DNA of 60,000 bases, taken from Hydractinia symbiolongicarpus (lineage: Eukaryota; Cnidaria; Hydrozoa; Anthoathecata; Hydractiniidae). The DNA lies in NCBI RefSeq assembly GCF_029227915.1, contig NC_079886.1, forward strand, positions 11,183,501 through 11,243,500, in the 5' to 3' direction. A model generated the notes under the pieces. The model was given only the letters and a program-made list of their open reading frames with translations. It ran no database searches and was not told where the DNA came from. Shown one piece after another: positions 49,990-57,609 of this stretch (within the stretch, counting starts at the first letter, position 1; every line of letters begins with the position of its first letter). A program made the position numbers and the translations under genes.

Positions 49990-50223
49990 GTGAAACAATT
50001 ACGCGATGAGGCAAAGGCCCGAGGACTCAGTGGATATTACAAGCTACGCAAAGCCGATCTTATTGCACTACTGGAGGCACCACGACAACCTGCTCCTGCA
50101 ACAGAATCAAGGCCACAAGCATTCACACCCGAAGCCATGAATGTCTTTGAGCGTCAAGAGATGGCAAAAGCCCGTCCAATTAAAGCAGAATTGAACCTCG
50201 ACTCCCCAGACCCGAAGCCATGA
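49990..50223 (+). CDS. SAP-like DNA-binding module protein of the Polinton-like element
   Basis: The frame gives QLRDEAKARGLSGYYKLRKA and DLIALLEAP, the two-helix SAP pattern with central GL-x-Y-x-K, then a Pro-rich tail with FERQEMAKARP. The first codon of this stretch is GTG, so the true start is upstream, spliced or lost. FERQEM recurs at the start of the next frame, suggesting that the two were once one gene or a duplication. Confidence 0.55.
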   Translation: MKQLRDEAKARGLSGYYKLRKADLIALLEAPRQPAPATESRPQAFTPEAMNVFERQEMAKARPIKAELNLDSPDPKP

Positions 50224-50891
50224 ATATCTTCGAGCGCCAAGAGATGTCAAAGACCCGCCCAGTAGTCAAGAGTAAGCTGCGAGAATGGTCTGACTGGCTT
50301 GTGAACTATGTACCAGAGGGTATTAGAAAGCTTGTTCGGGATATATATGCATCAGCAAAAAATCGCATCCTTGCTCTTTATGATGGAGCTAAGAAGACCC
50401 TGATGGGTGAAATTGAAGAGGAGGCAGGGGAGGATCATGCTGAAGATAAGCAGCAACCGAAGCAAGACTTTACACCCCAAGAACATAAACATGCTCACCA
50501 TAGAACCTTCCGAAGTTTCCGCATCCCCGGCATAGAAGGTACGGATGTTGATGGATACTTGGGGATGGTGCGATCACATGTGAAAACCCTGTTTGAGAAC
50601 CAGGTTAAATACATGGGGTCTGCAAAGACGCAATTATCCATCTGGATCCTATGGAAGAAACCAGTGGAGGGTACCAGCGAGTTTATCGAGGTGGATAAAG
50701 TCTTTCACAGCAACATGACACCAATCTTCCAGGGTAGCGATGTGGAGGAGGCGTTGGATACGATGTTTACCCAAGTCAAAACGCATGTGGAGAACACAGC
50801 ACTTCCTAAAAGCGGTTTTAGCATCGGTCGAATCATACATCTCGATGTAGACTTCCACAAGCTCAAGCTGACGAGAGGTTCCATATATTGA
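50220..50891 (+). pseudogene. N-terminal part of a Polinton-type replication protein
   Basis: A 223-codon frame starts MNIFERQEMSKTRP and has no recognised catalytic motif. It runs into TKLFENQ-like and FRSFRIPGIEG segments seen upstream of family B polymerase in cnidarian Polinton proteins (family memory, moderate). A frameshift near 50889 separates it from the polymerase-like part. Confidence 0.55.
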
Positions 50892-51740
50892 AGCACCAAA
50901 GTGGATATACACTAAGAAGGCTACCATTAATCCACAGAATAACGACGAAGAGTGTTTTAAGTGGAGTATTATAGCAGCGCTACATCATGAGGAAATAAAA
51001 TATAATCCAGAACGTATGAGCAAGTTGAAACCCTATATGAAACAGTATAACTGGCAAGGCATTGAGTTTCCCACAAGCATCAAGGACATCTCCAAGTTTG
51101 AAAGAAACAACCCAGACATCGCAGTGAATGTCTTATACGTTACGGGGAAGACGTTCAATATCCTACGTCGATCGACATAAAACGGACAAGAGAATACTCC
51201 TCACGGACGATAAAAAGAGTCATTATATAACCATCAAAAATCTCTCACGACTCCTGGGCAGCGAAATATCAAAGAATCATGCAAAGATGCACTTTTGTAT
51301 GAACTGCCTGCAAGCCTTTCCAACAATCGAGTAGCGTGATAAGCACTATACATACTGCAAAGACAACGAAGCGGTCAAGATCACGATGCCAAGCGAAAAG
51401 GAAAAGTGGCTATTTTATACTGATGGTCAGCAGCAATTCAAAGAATCCTTCGCCATCTATGCAGATTTTGAGAGCCTGTTGATTCCAATAAAAGAGAATG
51501 CGAAGGAGACCAAGACGAAGAAGCTGAACAGGCACGTACCATGTGGCTGGTGTACATATAGTACCTTCGCATATAGGATGTACCGGATCCCTTGTATAGA
51601 TATGCTTACGTGGAGTTTTGATACTCCTGTATACCTTCCTCATAAAGGCTCGACGGGTCGTCTCGAGTTCATGCTGACGGATGAGAATCACCACAATAAG
51701 AATGTCTTGTTCACGGAAATAACCATGCTTATGGAATAAA
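50891..51740 (+). pseudogene. Family B DNA polymerase, N-terminal fragment only, broken
   Basis: Blocks NNDEECFKWSIIAALHHEE, FCMNCLQAFP, MPSEKEKWL and YADFESLL belong to the N-terminal and early exonuclease region of protein-primed-type polymerase B in Polinton and adintovirus elements. Frameshifts near 50889 and 51165, an in-frame stop at 51332 and further breaks near 51590 disable it. The rest of the exonuclease, palm and thumb regions are absent, so it is a deletion derivative. Confidence 0.7.
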
Positions 51741-52309
51741 TAACGGATATTACAAAGCTTTACCCGCCTTTACCTTCTGCACCTCTAGAGGGTACGGAGG
51801 ACGGTTCACAAGTATACAGACTCAAGAAAATAGAAGAGGTTGAACAGTACCTACGTAACGAGATTAAAGAGCGGGACAAGCTCGCCAAAAAGTTCAAAAT
51901 GCATGATACGTGGGTTAGATACATGGATCACGGGTTACTAGCGGTAAGTGTGATAACTTCAGGCGTTGGCATTGGCAGTATGATATCTGGGATCGGCGTA
52001 CCATTACCCGTGGCTATGGGTGGAATTACGATTGCTGTAGGGTTGGGACAAGCGGGTCTGCGGAATGCGGGGAAGAGACTGGTCTCTAAGAGTAAAAAGC
52101 ATGAGAGCATCAGACTATTAGCAGAGACCAAGTTGAACTCTATCGTTGACCTTCTCAGCAGAGCTGTGGAGAATGGTGTGATTAGCGACCACGAGTTCAG
52201 CTTAATCATGCAAGAAAAACAGAAGTATATGATGTTGAAGGAGCAACGAACACGTAAAATCGTAGAGTCCCTTAATAAACGGGAGCGACCTTACGAATCA
52301 CCTCGATAA
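51740..52309 (+). CDS. Hydrophobic-segment protein of the Polinton-like element
   Basis: The open frame begins after TAA at 51737 with ITKLYPPLPSAPLEG, a conserved N-terminus in related cnidarian element proteins (memory). A basic helix follows, then about 40 hydrophobic Gly-rich residues (VITSGVGIGSMISGIGVPLP) that could form two membrane segments, then a charged C-terminal helix region (EFSLIMQEKQKYMMLKEQR). The first ATG in frame is only at 51899, so the original start may be lost. Function unknown. Confidence 0.55.
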   Translation: MTDITKLYPPLPSAPLEGTEDGSQVYRLKKIEEVEQYLRNEIKERDKLAKKFKMHDTWVRYMDHGLLAVSVITSGVGIGSMISGIGVPLPVAMGGITIAVGLGQAGLRNAGKRLVSKSKKHESIRLLAETKLNSIVDLLSRAVENGVISDHEFSLIMQEKQKYMMLKEQRTRKIVESLNKRERPYESPR

Positions 52310-52393
52310 GGGTGGCCTTATTTATGGTTGAAATGTTACGGATACCTAACGCCTTGGCTTGCTTTTTTAATTCGGTTATAAACATGTTTGTTT
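52283..52393 (-). CDS. Small SAP-like module, minus strand
   Basis: From an ATG at about 52386 the minus strand reads MFITELKKQAKALGIRNIS followed by TINKATLIEVI, again the SAP helix pattern. It overlaps the end of the plus-strand gene and may be a scrap of the larger minus-strand gene at its right. Confidence 0.35.
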
Positions 52394-52432
52394 TGGTATG
52401 CTGGATCAACAACATATCAAAACCTCTCACAT

Positions 52433-53043
52433 TTAGTCTACCACGACGAAGGATTCGTCATCAGAATCACTAAGATAGCGGGTGCCATAAAACTCGACAA
52501 CCTTATACTTGCACTCTTCCAAGTAGGTTTGCATGTAGTAATTTGAACCTTGCCTGTAGATACCAGATAGCTTAAATATGGCGCTGCACTCGCAGCTTTG
52601 TTTTATTGGTACTTTTTTGGAATGGAAGTCGGTTCTGACTTTACCCTCCCACTCCTTCACTTTGGTGGTGAAGCATTTACCTTTTTTCACAGGTGGGGTG
52701 GTGAAGCAATGACCCTCCAAGGATTCTACCTTGGTCAGGATACTCTCTACTTCTCTAACCACTCGGGATGGTTATAGATATCGAATGACATGGTAAGAGA
52801 GCAGCCCTCATTATAACGCGAGGCACCATTGGAATAGAGCTTTTTAGGTGTTTTGACCAATAGAGGTGATAGCTTGTTGTCACTATTTTTATAGCCAATA
52901 ACGAAACGTTAATCTTTACCCTTGTTTGCTGGAATAGCATCGCTTAGCACGATATTTTCAATATTTACATCTTCAATATTTAGTGAAATCGCTTTGGCAT
53001 AAAAGTCTCTTGAATTAACATTCTCGTTACCGAATTTGAGCAT
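52433..53043 (-). pseudogene. Polinton-associated conserved protein, broken
   Basis: From the ATG at 53041-53043 the frame starts MLKFGNENVNSRDFYAKAIS. A TAA interrupts it after NKGKD, then it continues with RFVIGYKNSDNKLSPLLVKT and GCSLTMSFDIYNHPEW. After a frameshift the tail at 52433-52762 reads CFTTKVKEWEGKV and ends SFVVVD. The NVNSRDFY start and TPKxxxSxG block recur in cnidarian repeat-encoded proteins (memory). Function unknown. Confidence 0.6.
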
Positions 53044-53072
53044 CCTTTTATTTTGTGGAAACTGGAGTTCAA

Positions 53073-53231
53073 CTAGGGTTTGTTACAGGTACAGCTACCA
53101 CCATTATATGTAATATACTCATAATAGCAGTACCAGCAAAGCAGTTTACCTTTTATGATGAATCTCCGTCCACAGAAGCATCTGTCATAGGTGTCGAGTA
53201 CCCGTTCACACTCATCGCATTGTTCCTTCAT
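53073..53231 (-). CDS. 52-residue Cys-rich putative zinc-binding protein
   Basis: The ATG at 53229-53231 and TAG at 53073-53075 bound an intact 52-codon frame with four cysteine pairs: CDEC, CFC, CWYC and CTC. This is a zinc-ribbon or rubredoxin-like spacing. It starts four bases after the stop codon (53235) of the DUF4116-like gene, giving a compact operon-like pair. It is short but its cysteine pattern makes a chance frame unlikely. Confidence 0.5.
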   Translation of the reverse strand: MKEQCDECERVLDTYDRCFCGRRFIIKGKLLCWYCYYEYITYNGGSCTCNKP

Positions 53232-53234
53232 CGT

Positions 53235-53642
53235 TTATTTACTCCACAAGAGCTCAAGGTCTGCCTTTTCATCCTCCGAAAAACACCAGTCTATGACCCT
53301 ATCGGGATGCCACGCTATTGGAGCCAGCTCCTCCTTGATCTTGGATTTTTCTTTCTTTCTCGCGTAATAGGCATCGAGTAATTGGGGATAAATGTTATCC
53401 CTCCGCATGTCCGGGGTCATGAACCACTCTGGAACATACCTGAGCAGCCGGTCCCTCCCTTGAATTGCTCTAATACACATTTCCTTTGTCTTTAAATAAT
53501 CCGGTACATCCCCAAGTGCTCTGGGATGTTCTTGAACAGCCTTGTTACACATTTCCTGGATCTTGAATTGGTCCGGTATATACCTTATCACCAAAGGATT
53601 CTCTTCAACCAATTTTTTCCATCTTTCTTGCCTCCAACTCAT
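53235..53642 (-). CDS. DUF4116-like repeat protein of the Polinton-like element
   Basis: An intact 135-codon frame from an ATG at 53640-53642. It has three approximate repeats of the type (I/E)MC-x-A(I/V)Q and D/YVP-(D/E)-(Y/W)-x-(K/T): NPLVIRYIPDQFKIQEMCNK, LGDVPDYLKTKEMC, LLRYVPEWF. This matches the DUF4116 repeat known from giant viruses and their relatives (memory). The C-terminal part is charged and ends DLELLWSK. Function unknown. Confidence 0.65.
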   Translation of the reverse strand: MSWRQERWKKLVEENPLVIRYIPDQFKIQEMCNKAVQEHPRALGDVPDYLKTKEMCIRAIQGRDRLLRYVPEWFMTPDMRRDNIYPQLLDAYYARKKEKSKIKEELAPIAWHPDRVIDWCFSEDEKADLELLWSK

Positions 53643-53912
53643 CTATATTATCCCGATCTCGGCAAGGGATCCTTGAGTATAGGAATTCCCCTACTCAATC
53701 TCTATTTTTGTTGATGTCAGCATTATTCCTGTTAGTCGCTATTGCACATGCGTTGGATTTTATCGGTATTTCCTGGAGTTTATTGGATTCCGGGATTTCT
53801 GGGAAAATCCTTATATTATGCAATGAAACGTGACATCATTTCTGGAGAGGTTGCTCATTTGCTGTATGATGTGCGTGCGCGATTGCACCGGAACGAACAT
53901 TTTTATATCTCT

Positions 53913-55226
53913 GGTGGCTAGCTAAATGGAAAACCAGGTTGGTTAAACATACTCTTTTATTTAAATTTATATAAATCTTATGAATATTACAAAAGCTTTG
54001 GTAGTTGTCTTTGCAAAATATCAAAAGACTTTTTTCTGAGATGAAAGATAACTTGCATGGAACTTTCATCCCCAAACCATCACCAGCATTTAATGACTTT
54101 CCAGTAATTGTTATTTTGCAAACATTGAAGCTGTCATTCTTGAGAAAATAAAAAATGACTTTTGCAAAACGGCCGGACTTCCCGAGGGTGGTAGATGACC
54201 TATGATTTCTCCATCATTTTTCTTGACTGCAACTGCATATTTATCCATTTTATTTGTCGGTTCCATAAAACCATAAAATTCGTCTCCGGTAGAGGGTGTC
54301 CAGTTACTTTTATAAACATGATAACCCATTACAAAAGCGTTGATTTCGTAAGTAAGAAGCCTAATGATGGGAAGTTCCTTGCAGCAAATAATGTCTTTTA
54401 ATTTTTTGACTTGTTTGACTTCCATGGCATCCATACTTTTTTTAAAATTTTGTTCCGAAAACCAAGTAAACAAATTTAGAAAAGTCGAATCTTTTATATT
54501 CGAATCAAGCAAACATTAATGCTCTAGTCACACTTGACACAACAACGGAGATACACATTTTTCTTATCTTATATTTTCTTGTATGGCGTATCCTTCAAAA
54601 CCATCGCCGGCGAATCAAGATCTGTCACTGTGGAGATAACAGCACCATTGTCAGAGACAACCTTACCAACCATTTTGTCCCGCTATCCTTTGGAAAACAT
54701 TTTCAATGCCGAAGAATTCGGGCTCTTCTTCCAATGCCTTCCAAATAAATCTCTGCACATGAAAGGTGAAAAGTGCTCTGGAGGAAAGCATAGTAAAGTC
54801 TGACTTACTGGGTTAGCTGCTGGCAATGCCTTAGGAGAGCGCTTACCAATGTTTGTAATCGGAAAGTCTGCCAAACCTCGTTGCTCTAAAGGTGTCAAAA
54901 CACTACCCTGTCGATACCGCTCAACCTATGGACCAAGGAATCATTCGTCCACTGAAAGCGAAGTATCGATCGTTAGCAGTCCGCAAGTTCATAAAAGCAT
55001 TGGAGAGGATGAAGAAGATGACGATGACATGGATGAGCATGATCTTTCAAGACCGACGGCCGAACAAGTGCGTTCAGCAATCACCGTCCTTGAGGACCTA
55101 AGCGTTTTCTCGAAATTTGGGGAAGAAATGTTGGCTTCCCTAAAGGACTTAAATAAAAACATCAAACGAGATTATGATGATACTTGTAAACAATCAATTA
55201 TAACTGATTTTTTTCAAAAAATTTGA
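53913..55226 (+). pseudogene. pogo/Tigger-like transposase, DDE part, broken
   Basis: After WLAKWKTR (53914-53937) and an unrelated stretch, the frame resumes near 54587 with FKTIAGESRSVTVE. NAEEFGLFFQCLP lies where the first catalytic Asp is usually found in NADE, so it reads Glu. KGEKCSGGKHSK is followed by an in-frame TGA at 54801, then LPMFVIGKSAKPRC. The sequence then jumps to QPMDQGIIRPLKAKYRSLA in another frame, so the second catalytic region is deleted. The C-terminal FGEEMLASLKDL and ITDFFQKI remain. Clearly inactive. Confidence 0.8.
54111..54512 (-). CDS. HIRAN-like domain ORF between transposase pieces
   Basis: A 133-codon minus frame has YHVYKSNWTPSTGDEFYGF and KYAVAVKKNDGEIIGHLPP, matching the HIRAN fold pattern (DPxxxxAVxV-x-xGxxxGHxP). 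HIRAN domains bind DNA 3' ends in HLTF/Rad5 proteins; stand-alone versions are common in cnidarian repeats. It is opposite to the pogo transposase and lies where that gene lacks about 20 residues, so it arrived by a separate insertion whose ends I could not define (about 53940 to 54580). Confidence 0.6.
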   Translation of the reverse strand: MLDSNIKDSTFLNLFTWFSEQNFKKSMDAMEVKQVKKLKDIICCKELPIIRLLTYEINAFVMGYHVYKSNWTPSTGDEFYGFMEPTNKMDKYAVAVKKNDGEIIGHLPPSGSPAVLQKSFFIFSRMTASMFAK

Positions 55227-55847
55227 GCTAAAAGCAACTAAAACGCTCTGTTTTTGTATTTCACCAACCCAAAACCTCAATAAGTAACACTACGTACTTA
55301 ATATACTGTTTTTGTTCATCTGGTAGGCAAATAAGAGAAAAAATTTGAAAAAACTTGAAAACCTCTACTACTCGAACGTCTCCTTAACTCGAACGGTTTC
55401 CTTTTCCCCCTGGCCGTTCGAGTTATGGAGACTCTACTGTATATATCTAGAGACAGCACAGAGCCTGGACGCTGCTAAGTTTGTGTCCAGGCTAAAACCT
55501 CGAAAAATTTCCATATTTTCGAAAGCCAATGAAGATGCTTTATTTTAATCAATGTCAATTAAATGACCAATCTGAACAGAGATTGTGTACTCTTCGTAAC
55601 GATGGCCCCTATATGGCTCACTTCTCTTCTAAATCAAAAACACTTCTCTTTTATATAACGAGACACTTCTCTTTTTTGACACTTCTCTTCTGCACTTAAC
55701 ACTTCTCTGCATGTGGCTCTTTACAACTTGAATTCTAAAATCTGGTCCGCAATTTTACATCATTGGTCCGTAGTTTTAACCTTTTGTGAGGTTTATTACA
55801 CGGGACCAGTCCCCTCGCCATGTGTCATATTTTTCAACCGTCGTCAA

Positions 55848-56970
55848 GCAAGCATGAGCATGAAGTCTGTGGTACGTGAAATTGTTAATGAGGAGCTTGA
55901 AAATCTAATGTCCTGCTCGTCCCTGACAGCAACCACAATAACACCATCAGCCACAAGGTCTTCGCTGTCTTGTGTAGCTAACACAAGTCATGCTAGCAGT
56001 AGTGGTAGAACAAGTAACGTATCAAGTAGGTTGACCACCCTACTAACCACCATCAATAAGAAAAAGAGTGGAAAATATTTAAATCATATGGAGTTGCTGT
56101 AAATAGAACAACTGTGATGGAAATTCTGAGAGAATTAGACCCTGAAGGTGTTTCTTCAATAAAAAAGAAAAGATTAAGAAAAAGAAAATATTGCGTTCCT
56201 GGGCCAGATTTTTTGTGGCATCTTTGACGGGCACGACAAACTTAAGCCGTTTGGTTTTAGTATCCATGGTTGTATAGACAGTTTCTCCCGTCGGCTTATT
56301 TGGTTAGAAGTTAGTAGAACGAACAAAAAGCCTGAAGTTATTACAAACTTTTTTATAAAATCTATTAAGCAGTTAAATCGTCCTCCAGCAAGAATAAGGT
56401 CTGATGATGGTACTGAAAACTGTAATTTGGAAGCTATTCAGATTGCATTAAGATCTCAGCATAATGACGAATATGCTGGCACTGGCAGTTTTATTGTTGG
56501 TACATAAACAGCTAATCAAAGAATCGAATCTTTTTGGTCACAACTTTCAAAAGACAGACCAAGTTGGTGGAGGTTATTTTTTAGAGAACTTGCAGACTTA
56601 GGATTTTTGCTGGTGATGCACTCATTGCTGAATGTGTACGCCACTGCTTTATGGATTTGATCAAAAAGGACCTTAATGAATTTGCGATTCATTGGAATCA
56701 ACATCTGTTAGCACCAAGCAAAGGTGCTACTGCTCCCCTTTGTTCCAGAATTATATGGTTGCGAGTCTTTTAAAAAAACTTTAGATCTTAATGAGCTAGA
56801 AGAGTTTAGCGAACTATCTGTACCAGATCACGATAATGAGCCTGAATTTATTGAATTTGCGGAAACAGTTCTTCCAATGGAGGGTTTCTCCAAACTTAAG
56901 TCAGAGACAGCTCATGAAGCTATTGATTATTATATCGCCTTGATTTGTGCAGTAGAAAGATATATGTAAT
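55848..56970 (+). pseudogene. IS3EU-like integrase-type transposase, copy 2, broken
   Basis: Starts near MKSVVREIVNEELENLM with a Ser/Thr-rich segment ending NKKKSG. It then reads NRTTVMEILRELDPEG and VPGPDF, a frame break, DGHDKLKPFGFSIHGCID, RSDDGTENCNLEA, an in-frame TAA at 56504, NQRIESFWSQLSKDRPSWW, further shifts, and ELYGCESFKKTLDL to the end. The rve-type D-D-E triad is visible but the gene cannot be translated whole. Confidence 0.75.
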
Positions 56971-57007
56971 ACAACAACTGTAACAATGTAAAATGCTTGG
57001 ATTTTAG

Positions 57008-57146
57008 AAATATATATATCTTGTTTTTTGAAAACCACGAGTTCTTTTCCCAACAAACATCACAATGTTTATTGCTGCAAAAAAAATATCTTGTTTTTTG
57101 AAAACCACGAGTTCTGTTCCTAACAGACATCACAATCAATGTTTAT
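57008..57146. repeat. 80-bp tandem duplication inside copy 2
   Basis: ATCTTGTTTTTTGAAAACCA followed by CGAGTTCT and AACAxACATCACAAT occurs twice, about 80 bases apart, in the 3' noncoding part of the element. Confidence 0.8.
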
Positions 57147-57609
57147 TCCCGCACACTAGATAAAAAAAGCTATCTCGTATTACGCTTCTGGAACCGTATA
57201 AGAATATAGCTTAAAATTTCGCAAAGTTTTTCCCGCGAAAAATCTAATTTTGTAGAAACGTTCATATGCCCCCGTAAGAATTTATGCAAACTTTACTGGG
57301 TCCAAAATTTCCTATGCGCAGGGCCTGGGTGTGCCATTTATTCATAAACAATATTTGAATAAATTCATATATTAAGGACCAGATTCGGTCTGGGAAATTT
57401 TCGAGCTTATGGAAGAGAAGTGTTTCGCACTTGGAAGAGAAGTGTTTCGAACGGAAGAGAACTTTAGGTATCAAAGTAAAGAAGTTTTTTATACAGAAGA
57501 GAAGTGTTTTTATACAGAAGAGAAGTGTTGTTATACAGAAGAGAAGTGTTTTGACTAAGAAGAGAAGTGTTTTTATTGAGAAGAGAAGTGAGCCATAGGA
57601 GCCATCGTA

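Larger units (their letters stand above)
49807..53912. mobile_element. 4.1-kb Polinton/adintovirus-like element with about 105-bp inverted repeats
   Basis: Both ends carry the same inverted sequence: AGAGATAT, then AAAATGTTCGTTC, CGCGCACGC, ATCATACAGCAAATGA and GAAATGATGTCACG. GGTG is present at both host junctions (49803-49806, 53913-53916), and the host transposase frame continues across. Plus-strand genes fill the left half and minus-strand genes the right half, convergent near 52.3 kb. The genes are of Polinton/adintovirus type but capsid, protease, ATPase and integrase were not seen, so it is non-autonomous. Polintons usually make 6-bp duplications; here only four bases match. Confidence 0.75.
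49048..55439 (+). mobile_element. pogo/Tigger-like DNA transposon, interrupted
   Basis: Ends CAGTAGAGTCTCCATGACTC and, inverted, CAGTAGAGTCTCCATAACTC, flanked by TA (49046-49047, 55440-55441). Inside the tips are repeats of the ACTCGAAC motif. It carries a transposase gene in plus orientation, split by a Polinton-like insert at 49807-53912 and probably by a second insert near 53.94-54.58 kb. Confidence 0.88.
55598..57609 (+). mobile_element. IS3EU-like transposon copy 2, complete, 6-bp target duplication
   Basis: The left end is AACGATGGCCCCTATATGGC and the inverted right end TACGATGGCTCCTATGGCTC. CTTCGT flanks both (55592-55597, 57610-57615). Both ends carry arrays of CACTTCTCTT: about four at the left and eight at the right, inverted to each other. 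It encodes one decayed integrase-type transposase and is a second copy, opposite in orientation, of the element at 28.9-30.3 kb. Confidence 0.8.

Noticed and set aside
53055-53381. 108-codon plus frame in the Polinton-like element
   Set aside because: It overlaps the antisense Cys-rich and DUF4116-like genes, which have clear family patterns.
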